64,000 nt of DNA from Lachnospiraceae bacterium (GCA_028692395.1 JAQUXP010000017.1:1-64000); one strand, 5' to 3'. Counted from the first letter of the stretch, positions 33,434 to 43,769 are shown. Notes: a model not told the origin generated them from the letters alone. Translations and numbers: made by a program.

Positions 33434-34294
33434 TTATTCCTCCCCGATGTGCTCCTTCTCTTGCTGGTGAAGATGCACATCCATCTGGGGAAATGGGATC
33501 CGGATTCGCTTTTCGTCAAACTTCAGCTTAATCCGCTCCATCATATCCCAGCGCAGCTGAATATAGTCCTCCGTTGCAACCCAGGCACGAAACCCCACCT
33601 TTACCGCTGAATCATCCAGCGAGTCTACAAAGTACTGCTCGCCGCCTTTTTGAAAACGTGGTTCTTCCTCCACCAGTTCTCTCAGTATCTGTTTTGCCTC
33701 TTCCATGTTCTCGGAATAGGCGATTCCCACCTTGATCTCCAGCAGTCTGCGTTCCATGGCCGTAACATTTACGATGGTATTATCGGTAAGTTTGGAATTG
33801 GGCATCATAATCACACGATTATCGATGGTGACAATGGTGGTATAGTACAATTCTATCTTCTTAATACTTCCCTCCAGGTTTTCCGATGGCACTATGATAT
33901 AATCGTTAGTCTGAAAGGGGCGTAACAGCAGAATCAGTATGCCACCGGCGAAGTTGGATAAACCTCCCTGCAGGGCAAGTGATATTGCAACACCGGCAGA
34001 AGCCAGAACTGCAGTAATCGCTGACTCCTTCACAATGTTCAGTTTTGTAATGATGGTTAGAACGGTTATGGTCACTACCAGATAACGTGCCGCATTCCCA
34101 ATATAATGTGCCATAAAAGGCTCCATGCGCAGCTTTACCAGACTCTTGCTGATCAGGGCAGACACCTTGCGCATTACTTTAACCACAATCCACAAAATCA
34201 AAAGAGCCAGAATAAACTTCAGGGCAAAGACGATCAGCGCCCACGCTGCATTGCCAAGGTGTCCCTTGATGGTATCCAGTTCAAAAAACGTCAT
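33434..34294 (-). CDS. MscS-family mechanosensitive channel
   Basis: The 286-aa protein has three predicted N-terminal membrane segments (about 15-40, 65-85 and 90-120). The pore-lining helix (AVLASAGVAISLALQGGLSNFAGGILILLLRPF) matches the MscS TM3 consensus. The cytoplasmic beta and alpha/beta domains follow (NDYIIVPSENLEGSIKKIELYYTTIVTIDN). It relieves osmotic stress by releasing solutes. Its start overlaps the stop of the GlgB-like gene as ATGA. Confidence 0.95.
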   Translation of the reverse strand: MTFFELDTIKGHLGNAAWALIVFALKFILALLILWIVVKVMRKVSALISKSLVKLRMEPFMAHYIGNAARYLVVTITVLTIITKLNIVKESAITAVLASAGVAISLALQGGLSNFAGGILILLLRPFQTNDYIIVPSENLEGSIKKIELYYTTIVTIDNRVIMMPNSKLTDNTIVNVTAMERRLLEIKVGIAYSENMEEAKQILRELVEEEPRFQKGGEQYFVDSLDDSAVKVGFRAWVATEDYIQLRWDMMERIKLKFDEKRIRIPFPQMDVHLHQQEKEHIGEE

Positions 34295-36606
34295 GCTTTA
34301 TGCTCCTCTTTACTTACCTTTTCCTTCAGTTCACTTAAAAGACTGCGTTTTCCAGTCCTCTTTCTACCAGTTTTACTCTTTGCGGTTTTGTTATCCACAA
34401 GCTTCTCCACTGCTTCTGTATAAGTAAACACCGCAGCTGACAGCGCTCCCAGCTTCAATGTAATGGAGTTCCTGCGCTCGTCACACTCTACTGCCTTGCT
34501 CATCTTAACCCGTGAATTGACACATCCGCTTCCGCCAAAAATCGTCTGATCCGTGTTGAAAATCTCTTTATATTTTCCCGGATAAGGAACACCAACCATG
34601 TAATTCTCCAGAGCATTTCCGGAAAAGTTACATACAACCAGAAGTGTATCTTCTTTTTTCCGTCCTTTTCGAAGGAATACCAGCAGATTTTTCTCCCACT
34701 CCAGTTCATTAATCCATACAAAACCTTCCGGAACAAGGTCCTTCTGTGAAAGTGCCGGGTATTGTCTGTACACCTTCAAAAGCTCCTGCATATAAGTCTT
34801 CAGGTGCATTTCCATAGATTCCTCTGCCGGCGTAAGACCCCGGGACTGATCCCAGTCTCCGGCTACACCCTGATCCTGTCCCATAAACAGCAGTTTTTTC
34901 CCGGGATGTACCATCATATAGGCGTAGGCCAGCCGCAGATTAGAAAAGCGCTGTTCTTCCCCGCCCGGCATCTTGTCCAGCATAGAACCTTTTCCATATG
35001 TCATCTCCCGGTGAGGAAGTGCCAGGATAAAGCGTTCGCTGTAAGCATATACCATGCTGAAGGTGAGTTCCTCGTGATGGGCTCCGCGAAACAGAGGATC
35101 CAGCTTCATGTATCCAAGAAAATCATTCTTCCATCCGTCATTCCACTTGTAATCGAAGCCAAGTCCCTCTTCCTCCAGTGCGCCGGTTACCCGGGGCCAT
35201 GCAGCAGTTTCTTCTGCAATCAAAAGTGCATCCGGATAGCGTTTTTTGAAGATGGAATTCAGATGTTTGATGCATTCCACCGCTTCCAGGTTTTCATTAC
35301 TGCCATACATATTGGCAACCCAGGCTCCATCCTCTCTTCCGTAGTCCAGATAGAGCATAGCATCCAGATCCCCCATACGGAGTCCGTCTGCGTGAAACTT
35401 TTCTGCCCAGAAGAGTGCATTTGCAATCAGAAAATTGCTGACCTGAGGTCTTCCGTAATTAAACATCAGTGCTCCAAGAGACGGGTGCACACCCTTTCTC
35501 GGGTCCTTATGCTCATACAGACAGGTTCCGTCAAAATTGCCGAAAGAGAAATCATCCGGTGCAAAGTAAGACGGTACCCACGATAAGATTACACCGATTC
35601 CCTGCTGATGCATATAATCCATAAAATACAGGAAGTCCTGTGGTGTTCCATAACGTGCGGTAGGTGCGTAGTAGCCGCTGATCTGTCCTCCCCAGGAGTC
35701 ATCCAGCGGATGCTCCATAATTCCAAGAAGCTCCACATGTGTATACCCAAGGTCTTTTACATAGTCAGACAGCTTGTGGGCCAGCTTGCGGTAATTGCAA
35801 AAATAAGTTTCTTCCCGATTTTCGGGCACCATCCAGGATCCAAGCTGAACCTCATAGATGAACATCGGCTGATTGTATGCCTGATACTGCTTTCTCTTCG
35901 CCATCCAGACCTGATCCTGCCACTTATGGGAGAGATCCGCAATTACGGAGGCGGTACCGGAGCGAAGCTGGGCCGCATTTGCATAAGGATCTGCCTTTTT
36001 GTAGGTCACACCACTTTTCAGTTTTATCTCATACTGATACGTCTCTCCCTCCTTCAGATCCGGAATAAATAATTCAAAGATACCGCTTTGCTTCCTCCGC
36101 TCCATGGGATATCTTCTTCCGTCCCAGGAGTTAAAGGCACCCACCACACTGACTCTCAGAGCATTTGGCGCCCATACAGCAAAGAAGGTTCCCTGGGTTC
36201 CATCTATCTTCATAGGGTGAGCACCCAGCTTCTCGTAAATATGATAGCAGATTCCTGCCGCAAACTGTGTTTCTTCCTTTTCTGTGATCACAGAGCCAAA
36301 AGCATAGGCATCCTTCACTTTGCGCTCATGTTTCTCATCCCCTACCACAAAAACATAGTCTGGAATTTTCTCACCCTTCAGTAAAATCGCAAAATACCCG
36401 GCTTCATCCTGCTGCGTCATCGGATGAAGTTTGTTATCTGCAGAAGTTTTGAGGGCTACCTGTGTTTCTCCGGGAAAGAAGCACTGGATCAGAATTCCTT
36501 CTTCTGTTATATGCGGTCCCAGAATCTCCTTGGGATGATCCTCCTCCGAGTATACAATTCCCTCAATCTTAGCCCAGTCCATCAAATCATATAATTGATC
36601 CTGCAT
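34291..36606 (-). CDS. GlgB-family glucan branching enzyme homologue, catalytically degenerate
   Basis: The 771-aa protein aligns along its length with GH13 branching enzymes: an N-terminal CBM48-like region, a second CBM48 (VWAPNALRVSVVGAFNSWDG), and the barrel (ELLGIMEHPLDDSWGGQISGYYAPTARYGTP). Key residues are changed. The nucleophile Asp in the usual DGLRVDAV is Gly412 (DGLRMGDL). The transition-state Asp in SHDEV is Arg533 (PHREM). The region-I Asp and His of LDWVPxHF are Ser342 and Tyr347. The acid/base Glu (AEET, ~465) remains. The fold-defining parts are intact and the frame is open, so it is likely a glucan-binding pseudoenzyme rather than a pseudogene. The C-terminus adds a Lys-rich tail. 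It is coupled to mscS and follows DUF1015 by 15 bases. Confidence 0.88.
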   Translation of the reverse strand: MQDQLYDLMDWAKIEGIVYSEEDHPKEILGPHITEEGILIQCFFPGETQVALKTSADNKLHPMTQQDEAGYFAILLKGEKIPDYVFVVGDEKHERKVKDAYAFGSVITEKEETQFAAGICYHIYEKLGAHPMKIDGTQGTFFAVWAPNALRVSVVGAFNSWDGRRYPMERRKQSGIFELFIPDLKEGETYQYEIKLKSGVTYKKADPYANAAQLRSGTASVIADLSHKWQDQVWMAKRKQYQAYNQPMFIYEVQLGSWMVPENREETYFCNYRKLAHKLSDYVKDLGYTHVELLGIMEHPLDDSWGGQISGYYAPTARYGTPQDFLYFMDYMHQQGIGVILSWVPSYFAPDDFSFGNFDGTCLYEHKDPRKGVHPSLGALMFNYGRPQVSNFLIANALFWAEKFHADGLRMGDLDAMLYLDYGREDGAWVANMYGSNENLEAVECIKHLNSIFKKRYPDALLIAEETAAWPRVTGALEEEGLGFDYKWNDGWKNDFLGYMKLDPLFRGAHHEELTFSMVYAYSERFILALPHREMTYGKGSMLDKMPGGEEQRFSNLRLAYAYMMVHPGKKLLFMGQDQGVAGDWDQSRGLTPAEESMEMHLKTYMQELLKVYRQYPALSQKDLVPEGFVWINELEWEKNLLVFLRKGRKKEDTLLVVCNFSGNALENYMVGVPYPGKYKEIFNTDQTIFGGSGCVNSRVKMSKAVECDERRNSITLKLGALSAAVFTYTEAVEKLVDNKTAKSKTGRKRTGKRSLLSELKEKVSKEEHKA

Positions 36607-36621
36607 TGCTTTCCCTCCTTT

Positions 36622-37863
36622 TTACCTCTCAATCTCATGTATAAAAAGTCCACTTCGAAGCTTCGGCTCAAACCAGGTGGACTTAGGCGGCATCAGAAGA
36701 TCTGCATCTGCTACCGCAAACAGCTCCTCAATTGCAGTAGGATACATGGCAAATGCACAGACACAGTCCTGGTCGCAGCGGCGCTCCAGCTCCTGAAGTC
36801 CGCGAATTCCTCCCACAAAGTCAATACGTCCATCGGTCTTTGGATCCTTGATACCAAACACCGGAGTCAAAACCTCTCTTTGAAGATATGCAACATCCAG
36901 AGAGTTCACCGGATCCTGCTTACAATATTCTTCTTTCACCTGCAGCCGATACCACTGGTGATCCTGATAGAATCCCATCTCCCCCTTTTGGGACGGCCGA
37001 CAATTCTCACCCTTCACAGGCTCTATCCGGAATACCTCTTTGAGTTTGTCCAGCAGTTCCTCCGCCCCAAGACCATTTCTGCTCTTTAACACACGGTTGT
37101 AATCCATAATTTTCAGTTCCTCATCTGCAAAAAGTACGGACAGGAAAAAGTTGAATTCTTCTTCCCCTGTGTAGTTTTCCCTGGCAGCTCTTCGCATCTG
37201 GGATACTCTCACTGCAGAAGCAGCACGATGATGTCCATCTGCTATGTAGGTATATTCCATCTCTTCAAAAAGCTCTGTCAACTGACGGATCATATCTTCA
37301 TCCGTAATCTTCCAGATGCAATTATATACTCCGTCCTCCGGAGTAAAGGAACAGTAGGGTGTCTGCTGCTTTGCCTGCTCCAGAATCTCCTTCACCTTTG
37401 GATTCGCCCGATAAGCAAGAAAAATCGGCCCGGTCTGGGCACTGCAGCCATCCACATGACGTACACGATCCTCCTCCTTATCCCGTCTGGTCTGTTCATG
37501 CTTTTTGACCACTCCGGTTAGATAATCATCTACAGAGGAACCGGCTACGAGACCTGTCTGGGTACGTCCGTCCATTGTTAATTCATAGATGTAAAAAAGA
37601 GGCTTTTCATCCTGGACCAATATTCCGTCATGTTCCATCTGCTTTAGCATCTCATCCGCTTTTTCGTAAATGCGTGGCGCATACATATCACAATCTTCTT
37701 CGAACTGTGTCTCCGGTCTGTCAATCCGTAAAAATGACAGCTGATCCCCCTGTACTTTTTCTCTTGCTTCTGCTCTGCTGTACACATCATAGGGAAGTGC
37801 CGCTACCTGTTCTGCCAGATCTGCACGGGGCATCCATGCCTGGAAGGGACGAATCTTTGCCAT
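36622..37863 (-). CDS. DUF1015 family protein
   Basis: The 413-aa protein has the DUF1015 hallmarks: IRPFQAWMPRADLAEQVAALPYDV at the N-terminus, the central FYIYELTMDGRTQTGLVAGSSVDDYLTGVVKKHE and the ADGHHRAASA motif near residue 215. It is often encoded with serA and serC in Clostridia, as here, which suggests a link to serine metabolism, but its reaction is not established as far as I know. GGAGG lies ten bases before the ATG. Confidence 0.93.
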   Translation of the reverse strand: MAKIRPFQAWMPRADLAEQVAALPYDVYSRAEAREKVQGDQLSFLRIDRPETQFEEDCDMYAPRIYEKADEMLKQMEHDGILVQDEKPLFYIYELTMDGRTQTGLVAGSSVDDYLTGVVKKHEQTRRDKEEDRVRHVDGCSAQTGPIFLAYRANPKVKEILEQAKQQTPYCSFTPEDGVYNCIWKITDEDMIRQLTELFEEMEYTYIADGHHRAASAVRVSQMRRAARENYTGEEEFNFFLSVLFADEELKIMDYNRVLKSRNGLGAEELLDKLKEVFRIEPVKGENCRPSQKGEMGFYQDHQWYRLQVKEEYCKQDPVNSLDVAYLQREVLTPVFGIKDPKTDGRIDFVGGIRGLQELERRCDQDCVCAFAMYPTAIEELFAVADADLLMPPKSTWFEPKLRSGLFIHEIER

Positions 37864-37917
37864 TGTTGTATCCTCCTAGTATTAGTCATTGTGAGAGATT
37901 CCAGTCTGTAAAAAAAG

Positions 37918-37974
37918 AAGACTGTCCTGCCGAAATCTCAAGCGAATCGCTAAAGTTCCCAGCATGACAGTCTT
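37918..37974 (-). terminator. Terminator downstream of serA
   Basis: Arms AAGACTGTC (37918-37926) and GACAGTCTT (37966-37974) are perfectly complementary, with an inner AGCGAATCGCT palindrome (37941-37951) in the loop. On the minus strand the stem is followed by TTC and then six T. Confidence 0.8.
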
Positions 37975-38033
37975 TTTCTTGTCAATCACCCAGCATAATC
38001 ACTCATCTTATGAGCTTATTATACCACATTATT

Positions 38034-39197
38034 TTATTTTATGATACGCACCTTTAAGACTCCGTCAATTTCTTCCAGCATTTTCACAATTTCCGGTGTT
38101 GCCGAGCTTTCCAGATCGATCAGAGTGTATGCATAATTTTCTTTTCCCTTATTCGTAAGGTCAGCGATGTTAACGCCTGCATCACCAAACACCTTTGTGA
38201 ACTGACTCAGCATATTCACGATATTTCTGTGATTGATGGCAATACGTCCCTCTGCTGTGCAGCATCCCATATCGCAGGTCGGGAAGTTTACGGAGTTTTT
38301 GATATTACCATTCTCCATAAAATCTCTCAGTTCCTTCACTGCCATAATTGCACAGTTATCTTCTGACTCTTCTGTAGATGCGCCAAGATGAGGTGTAACA
38401 AGTGTTCCAGGAACACCGGCAACAGTAGGATTCGCAAAGTCTGTTACATACTTCTTCACTTTTCCTTCCTTCAGTGCTTCCACCAAAGCTTCCTCGTCAA
38501 CCAGAATATCACGGGCAAAGTTCAGAATCACAACGCCCTCTTTCATCATATCAATCGCTTCTTTGTTGATCATACCCTTTGTACTCTCAAGAAGAGGCAC
38601 ATGAATTGTGATATAATCACACTCTCTGTAGATATCCTCCAGTGACTGAATATGATGGATAGAACGGGAAAGGTTCCAGGCTGCATCCACTGATATGTAT
38701 GGATCGTATCCATAAACATCCATACCAAGATGTGTTGCGGCGTTGGCAACCAGCTGTCCAATCGCACCCAGTCCGATGATACCAAGCTTTTTACCGCTGA
38801 TCTCGCATCCGGCGTACTGTTTTTTCTGCTTTTCCGCCTGTTTTCCTACATCCGGATTCTCTTTCTGACTGTTTACCCACTCTACACCGCCCACGATGTC
38901 ACGGGAAGCAAGCAGCATACCAGCCAGAACCATCTCCTTCACACCGTTGGCATTTGCACCCGGTGTGTTGAATACCACGATACCATGCTCGGCGCAAAGC
39001 TCCAGCGGGATATTATTCACGCCGGCTCCGGCTCTTGCAATGGCTGTCAGCTGATCCGGCAGCTCCATGTCATGCATCTTTGCGCTTCGAACCAGCACAA
39101 CGTCCGCATCCTCCATGTTTTCTGTCTTTACATAATCATCTCCAAAATTATCCAATCCTACCGCTGCAATTGGATTCAGGCAATTATACTTGAACAT
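38034..39197 (-). CDS. serA: D-3-phosphoglycerate dehydrogenase
   Basis: The 387-aa protein has a D-isomer-specific 2-hydroxyacid dehydrogenase domain: the Rossmann motif GLGAIGQLVANAATHLGMDVYGYDP, the catalytic Arg in NFARDILVDEEAL, the Glu in TDFANP-like context and His in VTPHLGAS. A C-terminal ACT domain (YTLIDLESSATPEIVKMLEEIDGVLKVRIIK) allows feedback by serine. It catalyses the first step of serine synthesis. Its start overlaps the serC stop by one base. Confidence 0.95.
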   Translation of the reverse strand: MFKYNCLNPIAAVGLDNFGDDYVKTENMEDADVVLVRSAKMHDMELPDQLTAIARAGAGVNNIPLELCAEHGIVVFNTPGANANGVKEMVLAGMLLASRDIVGGVEWVNSQKENPDVGKQAEKQKKQYAGCEISGKKLGIIGLGAIGQLVANAATHLGMDVYGYDPYISVDAAWNLSRSIHHIQSLEDIYRECDYITIHVPLLESTKGMINKEAIDMMKEGVVILNFARDILVDEEALVEALKEGKVKKYVTDFANPTVAGVPGTLVTPHLGASTEESEDNCAIMAVKELRDFMENGNIKNSVNFPTCDMGCCTAEGRIAINHRNIVNMLSQFTKVFGDAGVNIADLTNKGKENYAYTLIDLESSATPEIVKMLEEIDGVLKVRIIK

Positions 39198-40279
39198 TAC
39201 AGATTCTCCTCTTCAAACTTTTTCATAAATGCAACCAGCGCCTCTACGCCCTCTTTTGGCATAGCATTATAAATACTTGCACGCATACCGCCGACAGTTC
39301 TGTGTCCTTTGATATTTACAAGACCTGCTGTGGCAGCTTCTGCTACAAATTTTGCATCCAGTTCCTTATCTCCGGTTACAAAAGGTACATTCATCAGAGA
39401 ACGATCTTCTTTTACAACAGTTCCATGGAACATCTTGCTGGAATCCAGGTAATCATAAAGAAGCTTTGCTTTCTCCTCGTTACGCTGTTTCATAGCTTCC
39501 AGGCCGCCCATCTTTTTCAGCCATTTGAAAACTTTTCCGCACATATAGATGCAGTAGCAGTTCGGTGTGTTATACAGAGAATTCGCATCTGCATGAGTCT
39601 TATACTGCATCATGGTAGGAGTACCGGGAAGCACATCCTCTGTGATCAGATCCTCACGTACGATAGCGATTACCATACCTGCCGGTCCGACATTCTTCTG
39701 AACGCCGCCGTAGATAATACCGTATTTGCTTACATCTACCGGCTCAGAGAGGAAGCAGGAAGAAATATCCGCTACAAGCGTCTTGCCCTTTGTATCAGGA
39801 AGAGTCTTGTATTTTGTTCCGTAAATCGTATTGTTCTCACAGATGTATACATAATCCGCATCCGGGCTGATTGGCAGATCGGAGCAATCCGGGATATAAG
39901 AAAATGTCTTATCCTCGGAAGATGCGATCTTGTTCGCTTTTCCGTACTTGGAAGCCTCCTGCCATGCCTTCTTTGCCCACTGTCCGGTTACGATGTAATC
40001 TGCAACCTTGTTCTTCATCAGGTTCATGGGGATCATAGCAAACTGTAAAGAAGCGCCTCCCTGTAAGAACAGCACTTTGTAATTAGAAGGAATTCCCATA
40101 AGGTCCCGTAAATCAGCTTCCGCCTCCTGAATTATAGAATCAAAAGCTTTTGAACGATGACTCATCTCCATCACGGACATTCCGGTTCCGCGGTAATCCA
40201 TCATCTCTTCCTGTGCTTCTTTCAATACCTCTTCCGGTAATACTGCCGGGCCTGCGGAAAAATTATAAACTCTGCTCAC
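39197..40279 (-). CDS. serC: Phosphoserine aminotransferase
   Basis: The 360-aa class V aminotransferase starts at a GTG (40279) with AGGAGG eight bases upstream (MSRVYNFSAGPAVLPEEVL). The PLP lysine is in GGVQKNVGPAGM, and the SerC C-terminal signature GHRTVGGMRASIYNAMP is present. It transaminates 3-phosphohydroxypyruvate with glutamate. It is transcribed with serA from a near-consensus promoter. Confidence 0.97.
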   Translation of the reverse strand: MSRVYNFSAGPAVLPEEVLKEAQEEMMDYRGTGMSVMEMSHRSKAFDSIIQEAEADLRDLMGIPSNYKVLFLQGGASLQFAMIPMNLMKNKVADYIVTGQWAKKAWQEASKYGKANKIASSEDKTFSYIPDCSDLPISPDADYVYICENNTIYGTKYKTLPDTKGKTLVADISSCFLSEPVDVSKYGIIYGGVQKNVGPAGMVIAIVREDLITEDVLPGTPTMMQYKTHADANSLYNTPNCYCIYMCGKVFKWLKKMGGLEAMKQRNEEKAKLLYDYLDSSKMFHGTVVKEDRSLMNVPFVTGDKELDAKFVAEAATAGLVNIKGHRTVGGMRASIYNAMPKEGVEALVAFMKKFEEENL

Positions 40280-40346
40280 TTTCTCTTCCTCCTGAATCTG
40301 CTTTATTCATGTAACGTGTTATCACTTTACTCATGACAATACAGCC

Positions 40347-40375
40347 ATAATACCTCTTTGATAAATTCTTGTCAA
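40347..40375 (-). promoter_or_regulatory. Promoter of serC-serA
   Basis: Perfect -35 TTGACA (minus strand, 40375-40370), 17-base spacer, and -10 TATTAT (40352-40347). It is the best sigma-A promoter match in the window, 68 bases before the serC start. Confidence 0.85.
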
Positions 40376-40395
40376 GTGTGGAACCGACCTGCTGT

Positions 40396-42078
40396 TTATT
40401 GTTTTTTCTTCTCCAGGTCTGTCTCATCGAATACTTCCTCGATGGCAGCACCTGCCGGAACCATAGGAAATACCTTGTCATCGCAGTCAATCTGACAGTC
40501 GATAACTACCGGGGCGTTTAAAGCGATCGCCTTCTCAATTGCCGGACCTACCTCTTCTTTGCTGGTAACGAGGATACCGGTAGCACCCATAGCCTCTGCC
40601 AGTTTCACAAAATCCACCTGATCCTTAAGAATCGTGTTGGAATAACGCTGTCCATAGAACAATGTCTGCCATTGACGCACCATACCCAGTACATGGTTAT
40701 TAATTACCACCTCAATCACCGGGATATTGCTTCTGACTGCAGTTGCAATCTCATTCATATTCATGCGGAAGCATCCGTCTCCTGCAACGTTGATTACTGT
40801 TTTATCCGGCTGTCCGCTCTTTGCACCAAGTGCAGCACCCAGACCATATCCCATGGTTCCAAGACCTCCGGAAGTGATCAGCTGTCCCGGATGGCTGTAG
40901 CGATAATACTGGGCAGCCCACATCTGATGCTGTCCAACCTCTGTCACAATCAGAGCATCCCCTTTGGTTACACGATATAACTCTTCGATAACAAAAGGTC
41001 CTGTTAAACCCTCAGGATTATAGGAAAGTGGGAATTTTTTCATGCGTTCCTGACATTCCCTTACCCAGTCCTCATGCTTTGTCTCCTGAATCATAGGAAG
41101 AAGAAGCTTTAAGGTCTCACGGATATCTCCTACAATGCTGGCATCTACAAGCACATTTTTATTAATCTCTGCCGCATCCACGTCAATCTGCAAAATTTTG
41201 GCATTATTTGCGAACTTTGCAGTATTTCCGGTTACCCTGTCAGAGAATCTGGCACCAACTACAATCAACAGGTCACATTTTGTCACGCCAAGATTCGATG
41301 CCTTGGTACCATGCATGCCCAGCATGCCGGTATACAGCTCATCATTTCCGTCAACTACACCTTTTCCCATAAGGGAATCGCAGACCGGAGACTGAATCTT
41401 ATGTGCCAGTTCCCGCACTTCCTTCGCCGCATCGGAGATGGTGGCGCCGCCACCCACGAAAATATAGGGCTTCTGCGCTTTCTGAATCATCTCGGCAGCA
41501 GTCTTCAGATCTTCTTCTGTGATATGCCCGGTGTCACGCTGGATCTTCTCAGGTACTGCCGGCTCATACTCATAGCTTCCTGCCGTAACGTCCTTGGTAA
41601 CATCAACCAGGACAGGACCTGGTCTTCCGCTCTTTGCAATCTTAAAAGCACGGCGGATGGTCCCTGCAAGCTCACTGATGTCCTTTACAATCATGCTGTG
41701 TTTTGTGATAGGCATGGTGACACCTGCGATATCGATCTCCTGAAAACTGTCTTTTCCAAGAAGTGATTTTCCAACATTTGCCGTAATGGCAACCATAGGA
41801 ACAGAATCCATGTAAGCCGTGGCAATACCTGTAACAAGGTTTGTGGCTCCAGGACCACTTGTTGCCATACAAACACCGACTTTTCCTGTTGCCCTTGCAT
41901 AACCGTCTGCTGCATGGGATGCTCCCTGCTCATGCGAGGTCAGTACATGATGAATCTCCGGATGACGGTAAAGCTCGTCATAGACATTAAGAATAGTTCC
42001 CCCCGGATATCCGAACACGGTATCTACGCCCTGTTCCTTTAAACATTCTATGATAATCTGTGAACCCGTTAACTGCAT
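40396..42078 (-). CDS. ilvB: Acetolactate synthase large subunit
   Basis: The start is the ATG at 42078 (MQLTGSQIIIECLKEQGVDTVFGYPGG), preceded by GGGAG; the frame extends upstream without a usable start, and 560 aa is the normal length. It contains the catalytic Glu in LTSHEQGASHAADGYARATG and the thiamine diphosphate motif GDGCFRMNMNEIATAVRSNIP...NN. It condenses pyruvate (or pyruvate and 2-oxobutyrate). No small regulatory subunit gene is adjacent. It is the third gene of leuB-ilvD-ilvB. Confidence 0.96.
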   Translation of the reverse strand: MQLTGSQIIIECLKEQGVDTVFGYPGGTILNVYDELYRHPEIHHVLTSHEQGASHAADGYARATGKVGVCMATSGPGATNLVTGIATAYMDSVPMVAITANVGKSLLGKDSFQEIDIAGVTMPITKHSMIVKDISELAGTIRRAFKIAKSGRPGPVLVDVTKDVTAGSYEYEPAVPEKIQRDTGHITEEDLKTAAEMIQKAQKPYIFVGGGATISDAAKEVRELAHKIQSPVCDSLMGKGVVDGNDELYTGMLGMHGTKASNLGVTKCDLLIVVGARFSDRVTGNTAKFANNAKILQIDVDAAEINKNVLVDASIVGDIRETLKLLLPMIQETKHEDWVRECQERMKKFPLSYNPEGLTGPFVIEELYRVTKGDALIVTEVGQHQMWAAQYYRYSHPGQLITSGGLGTMGYGLGAALGAKSGQPDKTVINVAGDGCFRMNMNEIATAVRSNIPVIEVVINNHVLGMVRQWQTLFYGQRYSNTILKDQVDFVKLAEAMGATGILVTSKEEVGPAIEKAIALNAPVVIDCQIDCDDKVFPMVPAGAAIEEVFDETDLEKKKQ

Positions 42079-42101
42079 GTGCTTTCTCCCTTCTACCTTC
42101 T

Positions 42102-43769
42102 TTACTTTATCTCCAGTATTGCTCCTCTTTTTGCACTGGTAACCATCTTGGCATATCTGGAAAGATATCCTTTTGTTACCTTGGGCTCTTTTGGCTGCCA
42201 CTGTGCTTTTCTTTTTGCAAGCTCCTCATCACTGACCGCAAGCTCCAGACGGTATTCCGGAATGTTAATTCTGATGATATCTCCCTCTTCTACCAGAGCG
42301 ATCGGGCCGCCTACTGCTGCTTCCGGACACACATGACCGATGGCAGCTCCTCTGGAGGCTCCTGAAAAACGTCCGTCCGTAATCAGTGCAACGGTGGATC
42401 CCAGTCCCATACCCATGATTGCCGAAGTAGGATTCAGCATTTCTCGCATGCCAGGTCCGCCCTTTGGTCCCTCATAGCGGATGACAACCACATCTCCGGC
42501 AACAATCTTTCCGCCCTTGATTGCTTCGATTGCTTCGTCCTCAGAATCAAAGACCCTTGCAGGACCCTCGTGAACCATCATTTCTCCACAGACAGCAGAA
42601 CGCTTTACCACACCTGTTTCCGGTGCAAGGTTGCCCTTCAGCACTGCGATACCGCCTGTTTTACTATATGGGTTTTCAACCGGACGAATAACCTCCGGAT
42701 TTTTATTTTCACAATCTGCGATGTTTTCTCCTACTGTTTTTCCTGTTACGGTCATACAGTCGAGATTCAGAAGTCCCAGCTTACTAACTTCCTTCATTAC
42801 CGCATAAACTCCGCCTGCCTCGTTCAGATCTTCCATATAGGTAGGACCTGCCGGAGCAAGATGACAGAGATTCGGTGTCTTTACACTGAGTTTGTTCGCC
42901 ATCTCAACCTCAAAGTCGAAGCCTGCTTCATGGGCGATTGCAGGAAGATGCAGCATACTGTTGGTAGAGCATCCAAGTGCCATATCCATGGTAAGTGCAT
43001 TGATAAATGCTTCCTTTGTCATAATATCTCTCGGGCAGATATTCTTGCGATACATGTCCATAACCTGCATACCTGCATGTTTTGCGAGAATCAGACGATC
43101 AGAATAAACTGCAGGAATGGTACCATTGCCCTGAAGTCCCATACCAAGAACCTCAGTCAGACAGTTCATACTGTTAGCGGTGTACATGCCCGAACAGGAA
43201 CCGCAGGTAGGACAGGTCTTACACTCATATTCTCTGACATCCTCTTCCGTCATCTTTCCTGCTGCATAGGAGCCAACTGCTTCAAACATGGAAGAAAGAC
43301 TTGTCTTATGTCCTTTGACATGTCCGGCAAGCATCGGTCCGCCGCTTACGAATACCGTAGGAACATTCAGTCTTGCTGCTGCCATGAGAAGTCCCGGAAC
43401 ATTCTTATCACAGTTTGGAATCATAACCAGAGCATCAAACTGATGCGCAGTTGCCATACATTCTGTGGAATCTGCAATCAGATCACGGGTTACCAGGGAA
43501 TACTTCATGCCCACATGACCCATAGCGATACCGTCACAGACAGCGATTGCGGGGAATACGATAGGTGTTCCGCCTGCAAGGATGACTCCCTTTTTTACTG
43601 CCTCTGTGATTTTATCCAGGTTCATATGACCGGGTACAATTTCATTATAAGAGCTTACGATTCCAACCAGTGGACGATCCAGCTCCTCCTCTGTCATACC
43701 AAGTGCATGAAATAAACTTCTGTGCGGTGCCTGCTGCATACCTTTTGTTACTGCATCACTCTTCATCAT
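42102..43769 (-). CDS. ilvD: Dihydroxy-acid dehydratase
   Basis: The 555-aa protein has the iron-sulfur cysteines in [17 protein letters not shown] and [22 protein letters not shown] and the conserved [15 protein letters not shown] near the end. It dehydrates dihydroxy acids in valine, isoleucine and leucine synthesis. Two adjacent ATGs (43769, 43766) are possible; GAGGAG spacing slightly favours the second. The 23-base gap to ilvB suggests one operon. Confidence 0.97.
   Translation of the reverse strand: MMKSDAVTKGMQQAPHRSLFHALGMTEEELDRPLVGIVSSYNEIVPGHMNLDKITEAVKKGVILAGGTPIVFPAIAVCDGIAMGHVGMKYSLVTRDLIADSTECMATAHQFDALVMIPNCDKNVPGLLMAAARLNVPTVFVSGGPMLAGHVKGHKTSLSSMFEAVGSYAAGKMTEEDVREYECKTCPTCGSCSGMYTANSMNCLTEVLGMGLQGNGTIPAVYSDRLILAKHAGMQVMDMYRKNICPRDIMTKEAFINALTMDMALGCSTNSMLHLPAIAHEAGFDFEVEMANKLSVKTPNLCHLAPAGPTYMEDLNEAGGVYAVMKEVSKLGLLNLDCMTVTGKTVGENIADCENKNPEVIRPVENPYSKTGGIAVLKGNLAPETGVVKRSAVCGEMMVHEGPARVFDSEDEAIEAIKGGKIVAGDVVVIRYEGPKGGPGMREMLNPTSAIMGMGLGSTVALITDGRFSGASRGAAIGHVCPEAAVGGPIALVEEGDIIRINIPEYRLELAVSDEELAKRKAQWQPKEPKVTKGYLSRYAKMVTSAKRGAILEIK

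Noticed and set aside
34291-36606. Pseudogene interpretation of the GlgB-like gene
   Set aside because: The frame is complete, coupled to mscS by an ATGA overlap, and the scaffold motifs are conserved; only catalytic positions differ, which fits a pseudoenzyme better than random decay.
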